64,000 nucleotides of DNA from Nitrospinaceae bacterium (lineage in GTDB: Bacteria > Nitrospinota > Nitrospinia > Nitrospinales > Nitrospinaceae): the NCBI GenBank assembly GCA_024644405.1, contig JAHELC010000006.1:1-64000 (forward strand), given 5' to 3'. The translations under genes were made by a program, and so were the position numbers. The notes beneath the pieces were generated by a model. It searched no databases and was not told the origin of the DNA. It saw only the letters and a program-made list of their open reading frames with translations. Below are positions 47,189 through 56,258 of the stretch, piece by piece (position 1 is the stretch's first letter; every line of letters begins with the position of its first letter).

Positions 47189-47225
47189 AAAAAAAGAAGC
47201 GGCTTCCCTTGAGGACAGCCGCTTC
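47189..47225 (-). terminator. Intrinsic terminator of the 100-aa protein gene
   Basis: GAAGCGGCT at 47196-47204 pairs perfectly with AGCCGCTTC at 47217-47225. On the minus strand seven T follow. It ends the gene at 47257-47559 and lies just upstream of the HtrA gene. Confidence 0.8.
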
Positions 47226-47256
47226 TATTTCCTGCAAGGATCAGTTACAAAGAGGT

Positions 47257-47559
47257 TCACGCAGAATTCCGATGATCTGCCGTGTAGTCATAGTATTGAG
47301 TTTCACGAATAAAATCGAATTTTCTAACTTCTCCCTTCATTCCAGTTTTATCTATCGGCTGAATAGAAACGTTGCGTTCCAGCCCCTCCGCTGCAGAGTC
47401 GGCAGGAGCCTGAATGGTGCGGTTTCCTTCACTATTAAACCAGTTACTCCAAACGGCATGCCGATTCAGAGGATCCACTGAGGGTTCATCGGCTATTACG
47501 TTACCTGCACTGATGACGGTCAAGCAAATTGCAGCCGTCAGAGTCATTAGCTTTTTCAT
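47257..47559 (-). CDS. Small secreted hypothetical protein
   Basis: 100 residues with a signal peptide (MKKLMTLTAAICLTVISAG, cut after IADE region) and a polar mature part of about 76 residues without cysteines. A clear terminator follows the stop and an upstream TTGACC...TATTAA promoter is possible. No family recognised. Probably periplasmic. Confidence 0.7.
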   Translation of the reverse strand: MKKLMTLTAAICLTVISAGNVIADEPSVDPLNRHAVWSNWFNSEGNRTIQAPADSAAEGLERNVSIQPIDKTGMKGEVRKFDFIRETQYYDYTADHRNSA

Positions 47560-47698
47560 AATAAACCTCCAATAAGAAAGGATTGATAATGAGCCCGGCG
47601 GTAGGTACCTTGACCCATCGGCCGGCCAGGTTTTTAAATATTCTTTGTTTTTAATAAAACGATTTACCGAGAGGTCAAGTTTGGGAGTAAATTTTTTT

Positions 47699-47721
47699 AA
47701 AAAATCTTAGGGAGGATTCCC
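47699..47721 (-). terminator. Possible weak terminator after the SUMF1-like gene
   Basis: GGGA and TCCC at 47710-47721 form a short stem, followed on the minus strand by TAAGATTTTTT. Stem only four base pairs. Confidence 0.35.
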
Positions 47722-47804
47722 TGGACTCGCGATCGGCCCATAACCACACAGCTGAACGGGCAATGCCCGGTTCAATCCAAACAAGCAATACTGACCAGAC
47801 GAAT

Positions 47805-48755
47805 TCAGCCCGCGGTGGAGGCTTCCTTTTCTGCGGTATTCTCGGGGGATGTTTTAGCAGGCGGGGTGGGAATGGATTGGGCGCAACGGAAGCCGATGAA
47901 ATTGTACAACTCGTCGACACTGCCGCCGTAGGTGGCCACTTTGGAGAACACCCGGTTTTTGGGATTCAGCCAGGTGCGGTTGGTGATCCTGAGAGCCCCG
48001 GCGGATGAATTGAACGATCCGCCGCGGATCACTTTGTTCTCGCCCTCTTTCGGTCCGGTGGGATTGGTCTCCTTGTTGCCAACGTAATAGGGGCTGTACC
48101 AGTCCTCCACCCATTCCCAGACGTTCCCCATCATGTCGTGCAGGCCAAACTGATTGAGTTTTTTCTGGCCTACCGGGTGAGTGGTATTATCCGAGTTGTC
48201 CTCATACCAGGCGTAGGCGCCGTCCATGACGTTGCCCCAGTAGTATCGGGTCTTGGCGTTTCCCCGGGCGGCATATTCCCATTCCGCTTCCGTCGGCAAA
48301 CGACAGGCACCGCCGGACTTTTCGATAAACTGTTGGATGTCGTAATAGTTGACCTGCTCCACAGGGTGGTCTTTGTTGACAATTCTGGAGGGATTATAAC
48401 CCATGACTTTTTCCCAACGGGCCTGGGTGATTTCGTACCGGTCCATATAAAAATCGTCGAGGCACACTTCGTGCTCATATTTTTCATCCGCCTGGGCATT
48501 GTCGTTGCCCATCGTGAAGCACCCGCCCTTGATGAACGCCATGCCTGCGGGAGCCTGCTTGGCTTTGAGTTTATCCTCTTCTGACAATTCGACGGCACTT
48601 ACGCCCTGGGTCGAAGCCGTTCCCTTGTCGCTGTCGACTCCCTCGATCTCGGAGATGGAGGGCGCCTGATCCTCCTCTTTTCCGTTATTGCACTGGGAGC
48701 ACCCCATGGGTAACGCCAACAACATAAGAATGCTGGTAATCCTGAAAACGCTCAT
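47805..48755 (-). CDS. SUMF1/FGE-sulfatase domain lipoprotein
   Basis: 316 residues. The N-terminus is a hydrophobic signal with a lipobox-like MGC (about Cys 19), so it is probably a lipoprotein, followed by an acidic linker and an SUMF1/FGE fold domain from about residue 70 (GMAFIKGGCFTMG, RLPTEAEWEYAARG, MGNVWEWVEDWY, VIRGGSFNSSAG, GFRCAQ). The redox cysteines that let formylglycine-generating enzymes oxidise sulfatases lie in a region that here has no Cys, so it is unlikely to act on sulfatases. Similar domains serve as ligand-binding scaffolds. No sulfatase gene is near. Confidence 0.85.
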   Translation of the reverse strand: MSVFRITSILMLLALPMGCSQCNNGKEEDQAPSISEIEGVDSDKGTASTQGVSAVELSEEDKLKAKQAPAGMAFIKGGCFTMGNDNAQADEKYEHEVCLDDFYMDRYEITQARWEKVMGYNPSRIVNKDHPVEQVNYYDIQQFIEKSGGACRLPTEAEWEYAARGNAKTRYYWGNVMDGAYAWYEDNSDNTTHPVGQKKLNQFGLHDMMGNVWEWVEDWYSPYYVGNKETNPTGPKEGENKVIRGGSFNSSAGALRITNRTWLNPKNRVFSKVATYGGSVDELYNFIGFRCAQSIPTPPAKTSPENTAEKEASTAG

Positions 48756-48908
48756 TGGATCTGAATTTCACCTCAAATGGGAAAAGCGGACATAATACCC
48801 ATAAATGCTGATTTTTACTATTTCTTTCAGAACCCGGGAAAATAAAATTAAACCTATTTCTCCTGCCAGATCGGCTAAAATAATTGAAAATTATGCCGAT
48901 ATGAAGAT

Positions 48909-51458
48909 ATGGCCCGAAAACCCCGTTACCCTTTTATTGAAATGCTGACATTGTATCAAAAACCCGTGGGATATAGCGTCCTATTACTGTTGCTGATAAC
49001 CGGGTGGAGTTGCCAAAGTGCTTCCACCCCTCCCGGCAAGCGCAAGGCAACAATCGCCCAGCGCTTCGAGAAACCTGTCACCCCTGCTGAACCCAAGGTC
49101 ACAGAAGACCAACCCGTCAAGAAATCCACCGAACCCACGCCCACAGATGTTCAACCGGTACCCGATACTCCTGGCAAACAGAAGGCGACGATCTCCCAAC
49201 GGTTCGAACAGCCCGTCCCTCCTGCCAAATCGGAGGTCAGAATCGAGGAACCGCTCGTGAAATCTGCCTCCACCGCATTTCCGGAGACCAGCACTCCCAA
49301 ATCCCAATTGGATCTCGAATTCGCCATCGAACAATTCAAGGCCAATCAATATGAGGTGGCGGAATACTATCTCAAAAAATCGTTGATGGCCGCTCCGGAT
49401 AATCCCCAGACCATCCGGTTTCTGCCCTGGGCCTATTTTTTTCAAAAACGATACGACAAATCCCTCATCGCCTTCGAAAGCGCCCATACGCATTTCCCCA
49501 AGGACGCGGAACCGTTGATCGGTATGGGATGGTCTTATGTCGCGATGAAATTTTATGAGCGGGCTCTGGATAAATTCAGGCAGGCCGAGTCCCTGTCGCC
49601 CGATTCGTATGAGGTGCACAAAGGCCTTGGTTTTTGTAACCTCTTCCTCGCCCGGGAAAAGGCCGCACAATTTCATTTCAAGAAAATCTATGTGTTCGGG
49701 GAGCGGGACGATCTCGAAGAGCAATGGGAGCAATGGCACCAAGATTTGCCGGACAAGCCGGTGGAGGTGGCGCCTTCGCATATTCGAGTCGCTTCCCTGT
49801 TCACTCTGGATATCGAAGCGCCCCGTTACCGGAGCATGTTGTCGGTGTTTCCGGATTCACAACCGGAGCATTACCCGGCGCTTGAAGAAGCCTGGCGTCT
49901 TTACCGGAAAAAACTTTTCAAAAGAGCTTCAGCCGCTTTTCAGAGCCTGCCCCAGGAAGTCGCTCGGCATCTGGACGCCCGCAACGGATTGGCCTGGAGT
50001 CTCCTGGAAACCGGAAACCTGATCGAAGCGGAAAAAATATTCAATGAGACCTGGAAGCAACGCGGCCGGTTCATCGGGACCCGGTTGGGAATTCTCGAAG
50101 TTAAAAAAAGTCTCCAGGCCAAGGCCTCGGTTGCCAAGCATTACTTTGATATCCATAAATACCGCATCGCCGAGACAAAGTTTGCGCAACTGAATCAGAA
50201 TTACCCGGACTGGTCCTATCCCTACAGTGCCCTGGGGTGGATCGCCCTGAAGCGCGGCCAGGAGGATGAAGCCCTGAAGCGTTTCGAAACCGCTTTGGAC
50301 AAGGATCCCAAAGATCCCGCCGCGCTGGAGGGCATGCGTCATTTAAGAGGAACACTGGTTTCCAAGCTGTACCAGGCCGACCAGAAAATGAGACAGGGCG
50401 ACTATAAAAATGCCTCCTACCTCTACTTCGACTATATTGAAGATCAGCGCTCCAGGCCCACCCTGACGTTTGCCCTGGCCAAGGCCTACAGCGGTCTGGG
50501 TTTCAGCCAGATCGGGAAAATGCAATACCAACTCGCCATCCAGAATTTCGAAAAGATAAAAGTGCGGGAGGAATACGAATCGCACTGGACCAAGGGATTG
50601 GGAATCGCTTATTACCACCTCGGCCAATACGAAGAAGCCGCTAAAAACTTGATTGTCGCCGATACCCTCATCCCCGATCACAAGGAAATCGTTTACAAAC
50701 TGGACTGGAGTATTTTGAGAAGTTGGGACACGGCAACCGCCAAAGAATACTTCCTGGCTAAAGCCCGACGCAAACCACTCAGGGCGTCCGTTTACATGGC
50801 AGTCGGGTGGATTGAATATCAACACGGCGATCCCGACCTGGGAGTCGAATATTTTCTGAAAGCGATCTCGCTCGATCCCGAAATCGCGGCGTCGGAAGAT
50901 TTTAAAGGTATCCTGGCTAAAGAACGGTTCGGATGGCAGGTCTACAACCATCTCGGCTGGGCGTATTACCATCGCAACAAGTTCGAAGACTCCATCAAGA
51001 TGTTCAACACTGCCCTGGCCTCCCAGTCGCGATCCTCGGAAGCCCTGAAAGGATTGGGATACAATTTTCACAAGATGAAGAAATGGAAAGAAGCTGAGGC
51101 GCACCTCAGAAGAAGTCTCAAGAGGAATCCCAACTCCCACCCGGTCACTGAAAAAAACCAGGGCAACGAGCCCGGCTCAAACATCAACATCGTGACCAGC
51201 GCCCGCACCAAACTGGGCCGCACTTTGCTCCAGCAGAAAAAGTACAAGGAAGCGCTGAAACATTGGTTGGAAGCCTTGAACCATCACCCGGACTGGCCGG
51301 AGGTGCACGACGGCCTGGGATGGACTTATCTGAAACTCAACCGGCTGGCAGAATCGCGGGAGGCTTTCAATCAGGCCATCCGGCATCAACCCCTTAATCC
51401 GTTAAGCCATAAAGGGTTGAATGAGGTCAAATACCGCTTGGCCCTTAAAAAGATGTAA
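48909..51458 (+). CDS. Large TPR repeat protein with N-terminal signal
   Basis: 849 residues. The start could be ATG 48909 or, more likely by its hydrophobic segment, ATG 48945 (MLTLYQK); neither has a ribosome site. A signal-like helix (about 22-34) with a Cys at 35 is followed by a Pro/Lys-rich linker with an internal duplication (42-64 and 88-110, PGKxKATIxQRFEx), then many TPR units from about residue 130 to the end (for example DNPQTIRFLPWAYFFQKRYD, PKDPAALEGM, PDWPEVHDGLGWTYLKL). It probably is a periplasmic or lipid-anchored scaffold. Confidence 0.8.
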   Translation: MARKPRYPFIEMLTLYQKPVGYSVLLLLLITGWSCQSASTPPGKRKATIAQRFEKPVTPAEPKVTEDQPVKKSTEPTPTDVQPVPDTPGKQKATISQRFEQPVPPAKSEVRIEEPLVKSASTAFPETSTPKSQLDLEFAIEQFKANQYEVAEYYLKKSLMAAPDNPQTIRFLPWAYFFQKRYDKSLIAFESAHTHFPKDAEPLIGMGWSYVAMKFYERALDKFRQAESLSPDSYEVHKGLGFCNLFLAREKAAQFHFKKIYVFGERDDLEEQWEQWHQDLPDKPVEVAPSHIRVASLFTLDIEAPRYRSMLSVFPDSQPEHYPALEEAWRLYRKKLFKRASAAFQSLPQEVARHLDARNGLAWSLLETGNLIEAEKIFNETWKQRGRFIGTRLGILEVKKSLQAKASVAKHYFDIHKYRIAETKFAQLNQNYPDWSYPYSALGWIALKRGQEDEALKRFETALDKDPKDPAALEGMRHLRGTLVSKLYQADQKMRQGDYKNASYLYFDYIEDQRSRPTLTFALAKAYSGLGFSQIGKMQYQLAIQNFEKIKVREEYESHWTKGLGIAYYHLGQYEEAAKNLIVADTLIPDHKEIVYKLDWSILRSWDTATAKEYFLAKARRKPLRASVYMAVGWIEYQHGDPDLGVEYFLKAISLDPEIAASEDFKGILAKERFGWQVYNHLGWAYYHRNKFEDSIKMFNTALASQSRSSEALKGLGYNFHKMKKWKEAEAHLRRSLKRNPNSHPVTEKNQGNEPGSNINIVTSARTKLGRTLLQQKKYKEALKHWLEALNHHPDWPEVHDGLGWTYLKLNRLAESREAFNQAIRHQPLNPLSHKGLNEVKYRLALKKM

Positions 51459-51625
51459 AAAATCTGCTGAATTTAAAGAGGTCTGTGAATTGATTGTGAG
51501 TTACCTGTGGATAAAATTCACGAAAAACCCCTAAGCCTCAAGAAAACAGAAGAATTCCGTTGACAATCGAGAGCTATTGGAATAAAGTTATCTCTTCCAA
51601 TACACGCGTTCAATACATTTGGGGG

Positions 51626-51649
51626 AGGAAGGGGGACCTTTCCTTTTTT
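51626..51649 (+). terminator. Intrinsic terminator (plus strand)
   Basis: AGGAAGGG at 51626-51633 pairs with CCTTTCCT at 51637-51644 (one G-T pair) and T6 follows. It closes the transcript of the large TPR gene about 170 bases after its stop. Confidence 0.6.
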
Positions 51650-51665
51650 CGCCGATTAGCGAAGA

Positions 51666-51696
51666 ATCATGGAGTGGAGGCAATCTGCTCCATGAT
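51666..51696. repeat. Inverted repeat, possible terminator of acs
   Basis: ATCATGGAG at 51666-51674 and CTCCATGAT at 51688-51696 form a perfect 9-bp stem with a 13-base loop, about 42 bases after the acs stop on the minus strand. No T run follows, so a terminator is only possible. Confidence 0.4.
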
Positions 51697-51737
51697 CCCT
51701 TATCTTTCCTGAGCTAAACCCTACCTTCTATCTTTCT

Positions 51738-53705
51738 CTAAATTTTCTGATAAGTCGATTTCAACTGTTCCACCACCGATGGGTCCGCCAGCGTCGAAAC
51801 ATCACCCAACTGATCCGCTTCGTTGGCGGCAATTTTACGCAGGATGCGCCGCATGATTTTTCCCGAGCGGGTTTTCGGCAGGCCCGGCGCCCAGTGAATC
51901 ACGTCCGGCGCGGCAATGGCACCGATTTCCTTCCGTACAAACTGGATGAGTTCTTTCTTTAATTCGTCGGTGTATTCCACGCCATCCATCAAGGTCGTGT
52001 AAGCGTAAATGCCCTGCCCTTTGATGTCGTGCGGAAAGCCGACCACCGCCGCCTCGGCCACCTTTTCGTGCAGTACCAATGCCGACTCCACTTCCGCCGT
52101 ACCCATGCGGTGTCCTGAAACGTTAATGACATCATCCACCCGTCCGGTCACCCAATAATATCCATCTTCATCCCGGGTACTGCCGTCCCCGGTAAAATAA
52201 TAACCGGGGTACATCTTGAAATACGTTTCCTCGAACCGGTCGTGGTCGCCGTACACGGTTCGCATTTGTCCCGGCCAGGGTTCTGCCAGTGCCAGCACGC
52301 CGCTGACACCGTTACCTTCCATCACCTTGCCGGTTTCGGATTCAATAATGACAGGCTTCACCCCGAAAAATGGAAAGGTGGCGGAGCCGGGTTTGGTGGG
52401 CGTGCATCCCGGTAACGGAGTGATCAGGATACCGCCGGTTTCCGTCTGCCACCAGGTATCGACGATGGGGCACCGGCCCCGGCCGACATGTTTGTAGTAC
52501 CACCGCCAGGCTTCGGGGTTGATCGGTTCGCCCACGGACCCCAGAACTTTCAGCGTGGACAGGTTGTATTTCGAAGGAAACTCATCGCCATGCGACATCA
52601 AAGCCCGGATCGCCGTCGGCGCGGTATAGAACTGCGTCACCTTGTGACGATCCACCACATCCCAGAACCGTCCGGCATCCGGATACGTGGGGATGCCTTC
52701 GAACATGAGGGTAACAGCACCGTTGGCCAGGGGACCGTAAATGATATAGGAGTGACCCGTCACCCATCCGATATCCGCCGTGCACCACCAGATGTCGCCA
52801 TCGTGGTAATCGAAAATGTATTTGTGGGTGAGCGCGGTATAAATCATGTACCCGCCCACCGTGTGCTGGACACCTTTGGGCTTGCCCGTCGACCCGGAGG
52901 TGTACAGGATAAACAGCGGGTCCTCGGCGTCCATGACTTCCGGTTCGCACTCACCTTCGGCAGCGGCCATTTCGTCCTTCCACCAGGTGTCCCGACCGGC
53001 GGTCATACGGGTAGCGATCTTTTCCCCGACATGTTTGGCCACGATGCAGGATTTCACTGTGACTCCTTCTTTCTGGGCCAGGGTAATCGCTTCATCGACA
53101 TTGGTTTTCAACGCGACGGGTTTACTGCCCCGGTAGGAGCCGTCGGCGGTCACCACCACGGTGCAGGTCGAATCGACAATGCGGTCGGCCAGTGCCGTGG
53201 GTGAAAATCCGCCGAAGACAATGGAATGGACGGCCCCGATGCGGGCGCAGGCCAGCATGGCCACTGCCAGTTCAGGAACCATCGGCATGTAAATGGAAAC
53301 CCGGTCGCCCTTCTTGACCCCTTGTTTTTTGAGAACGTTGGCGAACCGGCACACCTGGTCCAGCAATTCCTTGTAGGTCAGGCTTCGGGTTTCTCCCGGC
53401 TCGTTGCCCTCCCAGAGTATGGCTGTCTGATCGGCTCGGGATTCGATATGGCGGTCCAGGCAATTGACGGTGATGTTGGTCTTTGCACCGCAAAACCATT
53501 CAATGAAGATTTTGCCTTTTTTAACGTTGTAATTGAAATCCCGGACCTTGTCCCATTTTTTGAACCAGATAAATTGCTCTGCCTGTTCCGCCCAGAATCT
53601 TTCCGGATCCTTGATGGACCGCTCGTACATCTCCCGGTACTGATCCATGCTTTGGACCCAGGCGGTTTCGGAAACGGTTGATGGGGGGTTGTATATGTCT
53701 TTCAT
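51738..53705 (-). CDS. acs: Acetyl-CoA synthetase
   Basis: 655 residues from ATG 53705, with AGGAG 7-8 bases upstream; the longer frame lies in the upstream gene. Motifs: [19 protein letters not shown] (nucleotide loop), [29 protein letters not shown], and the acetylatable lysine in [15 protein letters not shown]. It activates acetate with ATP and CoA. It lies 14 bases after the DUF1566 gene. Confidence 0.97.
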   Translation of the reverse strand: MKDIYNPPSTVSETAWVQSMDQYREMYERSIKDPERFWAEQAEQFIWFKKWDKVRDFNYNVKKGKIFIEWFCGAKTNITVNCLDRHIESRADQTAILWEGNEPGETRSLTYKELLDQVCRFANVLKKQGVKKGDRVSIYMPMVPELAVAMLACARIGAVHSIVFGGFSPTALADRIVDSTCTVVVTADGSYRGSKPVALKTNVDEAITLAQKEGVTVKSCIVAKHVGEKIATRMTAGRDTWWKDEMAAAEGECEPEVMDAEDPLFILYTSGSTGKPKGVQHTVGGYMIYTALTHKYIFDYHDGDIWWCTADIGWVTGHSYIIYGPLANGAVTLMFEGIPTYPDAGRFWDVVDRHKVTQFYTAPTAIRALMSHGDEFPSKYNLSTLKVLGSVGEPINPEAWRWYYKHVGRGRCPIVDTWWQTETGGILITPLPGCTPTKPGSATFPFFGVKPVIIESETGKVMEGNGVSGVLALAEPWPGQMRTVYGDHDRFEETYFKMYPGYYFTGDGSTRDEDGYYWVTGRVDDVINVSGHRMGTAEVESALVLHEKVAEAAVVGFPHDIKGQGIYAYTTLMDGVEYTDELKKELIQFVRKEIGAIAAPDVIHWAPGLPKTRSGKIMRRILRKIAANEADQLGDVSTLADPSVVEQLKSTYQKI

Positions 53706-53719
53706 GAAGAAAACTCCTC

Positions 53720-54145
53720 TTATTTTAGTGAGCGTACCGCCCTGGCGGCCTCGGCCAGGGTCCATAACCCGTCGGGGTGCTCAAACTCCCCGTCCCTTAT
53801 TTTCAAAACCCAGGTACGAATCCGGCCATCCACCATTTTGGCGATCATCGAAAATCCGCACCCGCTGGCAAACTTGTCGCTGATGCGGACGGTCTTGCCG
53901 AACTTGTCGGTCTGCGAAAACGATTCATTATATAAAGACAGCATTTCATCTTTGGCGGGCAATCTCCAATCGTCATATCCCGCGAACTTGTTTTCATTAA
54001 GCCCGCGTACATAGTCCACTGCATCCTGATAATTGACCCACTTTTTAAGATCGATCATGGTGTCGGTTTTTTTCCACATCAACCCCGTGTCGCGGTCGGT
54101 CACCGTTTCGTCGCCATTATCGACAAAGCGTTCCTGTTCCGTCAT
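53720..54145 (-). CDS. DUF1566 (Lcl-like) domain protein
   Basis: 141 residues from ATG 54145; an upstream ATG in frame has no better site. The sequence has the DUF1566 pattern: [57 protein letters not shown]. This domain is common in bacteria, usually secreted, and related to lectin-like folds. Here no signal peptide is seen, so it may be cytosolic. It immediately precedes acs; the functional link is unclear. Confidence 0.85.
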   Translation of the reverse strand: MTEQERFVDNGDETVTDRDTGLMWKKTDTMIDLKKWVNYQDAVDYVRGLNENKFAGYDDWRLPAKDEMLSLYNESFSQTDKFGKTVRISDKFASGCGFSMIAKMVDGRIRTWVLKIRDGEFEHPDGLWTLAEAARAVRSLK

Positions 54146-54269
54146 AAAGACATCACCTGTTCCCTGAAAAATCACGAAATCTTGAAACTGACGGTAGAGA
54201 ATATCATTATAAAATCGTCAATTCAAAAGTTCTTCCCATTTCCGGACATTTATGAAATAAAATTGATTT

Positions 54270-54680
54270 ATGACTGAGAACCCGGCGGAACTCCCGCCAT
54301 TGAAAATCCTATTGAACCAGCTCGACTGGAACCTTCAGTGGCTTCAGCAGATGGAAAAAAACGAACCGACGGATTATTATCGGGATGCCGCCCTTCAGCG
54401 TTTTGAGTTCACTTTCAACACGGCAGTGAAATGTATCCGGGCCGGTGCCCTGCAACAGCGCATCACTTGTGAGTCGCCGGAGGAATGCTTTGCGCTGGCC
54501 GAGCGCGTGGATTGGCTGCCGGAGGGAACGGCATGGAAAAGTATGCTCCAAGACTACGAAAACATGAAACCGGAGTCGGCTTCTGAATACGCCGATGCTG
54601 TTTTCGCCCACCTCGAAGAATACCGACAACAACTGAAGACGCTGTTCGACCGGCTATCTGAATTGGAACACAATTCATAA
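54270..54680 (+). CDS. HI0074-like nucleotidyltransferase substrate-binding protein
   Basis: 136 residues, all helical. LNQLDWNLQWLQQMEKN and then AALQRFEFTFNTAVKCIRAG match the HI0074/HEPN-like family, which pairs with a MNT nucleotidyltransferase. No such partner gene is adjacent. The RNxxxH motif that gives HEPN nucleases their activity is not seen: the equivalent region reads DYENMKPESASEYADAVF. It is thus likely inactive as a nuclease. It overlaps rdgB tail-to-tail by 6 bases. Confidence 0.72.
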   Translation: MTENPAELPPLKILLNQLDWNLQWLQQMEKNEPTDYYRDAALQRFEFTFNTAVKCIRAGALQQRITCESPEECFALAERVDWLPEGTAWKSMLQDYENMKPESASEYADAVFAHLEEYRQQLKTLFDRLSELEHNS

Positions 54681-55232
54681 TTGGCTTTTGAGCGATTCAA
54701 ACGCCTGCCGGCGATGAGATCGGGCATTTTTTTCCTGCGGAGTCATTTCCGCATAGGTCCGGGTTTCGCCGTCGGGAATAAAAATCACGTCCCACCCGAA
54801 CCCCTGTCCTCCCCGGATTTCACGGGCAATGGTTCCCGGTACCCGTCCCTCGCCGATGACCATCGTTTCACCGTCGTACACCGCCGTCAAACAGACCGCC
54901 TCGGCCTGGCGATTTTCGAACGATTCCAGCATTTTCAACAGGCCCTCGCACCCGACACTCTTTTCGAACCATTTGACCAAAGCCCCCGGCAGACCGTTCC
55001 AGGCGGTAAAGACCAACCCTGAATCCTCCACCAGGACCGGGCATTGGAATTCACGCCAGGCTTCTGTGACCTTGTGCTCGACCAGCTGGCGGATATCGTT
55101 GGTCTGGATTTCGTGCAGGTGATCGGCCGTTGCCTGCTCCATTTCGATCCCCAGGATTTCCTGCGCCTCGCGCAGTTTGTTGGGATTGCCGGTGACAAAC
55201 TTCAATTGCTTCCAGATGGGATGATGCTTCAT
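54675..55232 (-). CDS. Non-canonical purine NTP pyrophosphatase (RdgB/HAM1-like)
   Basis: 185 residues. FVTGNPNKLREAQEIL opens the family pattern, VEDSGLVFTAWNGLPG holds the catalytic acidic residues, and YAEMTPQEKNARSHRRQA is the diagnostic end motif. It clears ITP/XTP from the nucleotide pool. The sequence has the eukaryotic ITPA-like order (LPG-x-LVKWF) more than the standard RdgB form. It overlaps the HI0074-like gene by 6 bases. Confidence 0.92.
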   Translation of the reverse strand: MKHHPIWKQLKFVTGNPNKLREAQEILGIEMEQATADHLHEIQTNDIRQLVEHKVTEAWREFQCPVLVEDSGLVFTAWNGLPGALVKWFEKSVGCEGLLKMLESFENRQAEAVCLTAVYDGETMVIGEGRVPGTIAREIRGGQGFGWDVIFIPDGETRTYAEMTPQEKNARSHRRQAFESLKSQL

Positions 55233-55339
55233 AATATCTGGCTGGTCTCGGATGCGGTCGACCGGCGGGCGTGCCTTGCCGGAACCCGGTTCGTGTGATA
55301 TAAATTTGGCCTTTAATTCCCGACGAATCCATTACCGAA

Positions 55340-56161
55340 ATGAATCCAATCTTACAGCGGCCGTGGCTCTGGCTGATTATCATAGTCCTTTGTGCCGGCG
55401 GATGCACCCGCATCTTTGAAAATGATCAGGACGCCCAGGCCCGGCAGGCGTTGCAGGACCTGATGGCCATCCAGGATCAGTTCCATAAAGAAAACAAACG
55501 TTACGCCAGAAATCTCGTTGAAATCGACAAGTACAATTTAAAATATCACAATGGAATCGTTTATCTCGAAATCGAATCGGCCGGCAAAAACAAATACCGG
55601 GCCATCTCCCTGCCGGCGGAATCCACCACCGCACGCGTGTTCGCATACGACACCAACCAGGGCGGTTATTACGAGATGGGCGAAGAGGAAGTGGCGCAAT
55701 ACGTTCTGGGCGCCTTGAACCACATCCGCAAAGAACAAAAAGAAAAAGCGACATTCGATTTCTTGTCGGCGGGGATGCTGATCTGTCTGTTCGGGTTCGG
55801 CTTGCGCATGCTCACCCGCTACAAGGAACCCAGAACGGGCTGGGTGTGGTGGCCTTATTTTCTTTGCCTGGCGCCCCTCAGCCTGGCAGTCGCCGCGCTC
55901 AATCACATGGATATTGATATCTCCCTGTCCACCGAATTGTTGATCCTGATGGGATCCGGGTTTGGAGTGTCCGTCCTCTGCCTGCTACTGGCCGGTATTG
56001 GGCTCACCAAAATTCCCGCCAAAGGCGAATACCACATTCTCCAGGGCATCGCCGTTTGTACGATTCTCATTTCCCTTTTCAGCGGGGCGATTCTGACCCA
56101 TTCCTACCTGACCTACTCACAACCCAAGGCAAATACGCTATATTTTAAACAAGCTCGATAG
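55340..56161 (+). CDS. Lipoprotein-like multi-pass membrane protein
   Basis: 273 residues. The N-terminal signal ends in AGGC, a plausible lipobox (C22). The first soluble part (about 32-100) reads ARQALQDLMAIQDQFHKENKRYA, which follows the length and pattern of type IV pilin-like globular starts (D-A-R-x-x-L...Y-A). After about residue 135 there are four membrane helices (LSAGMLICLFGFGLRML, WPYFLCLAPLSLAVAAL, LLILMGSGFGVSVLCLLL, GIAVCTILISLFSGAIL). No known family was recognised. It precedes rlmN by about 100 bases. Confidence 0.65.
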   Translation: MNPILQRPWLWLIIIVLCAGGCTRIFENDQDAQARQALQDLMAIQDQFHKENKRYARNLVEIDKYNLKYHNGIVYLEIESAGKNKYRAISLPAESTTARVFAYDTNQGGYYEMGEEEVAQYVLGALNHIRKEQKEKATFDFLSAGMLICLFGFGLRMLTRYKEPRTGWVWWPYFLCLAPLSLAVAALNHMDIDISLSTELLILMGSGFGVSVLCLLLAGIGLTKIPAKGEYHILQGIAVCTILISLFSGAILTHSYLTYSQPKANTLYFKQAR

Positions 56162-56225
56162 GGGTAACCGCAGATCGTCCACCTCTCGGTGTTTAAATCC
56201 TTCCTTGTTTTGTAGCGTGAATCCC

Positions 56226-56258
56226 ATGATAATGACTCCTCAAGGAGCGATTCACTGA
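56226..56258 (+). CDS. Possible 10-codon leader ORF before rlmN
   Basis: ATG at 56226 reads MIMTPQGAIH and its TGA stop at 56256-56258 overlaps the rlmN ATG as TGATG. The rlmN ribosome site AAGGAG lies within it. An inverted repeat (GTGAATC at 56217, GATTCAC at 56249) surrounds the region. It could couple or control rlmN translation; chance is not excluded. Confidence 0.3.
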   Translation: MIMTPQGAIH

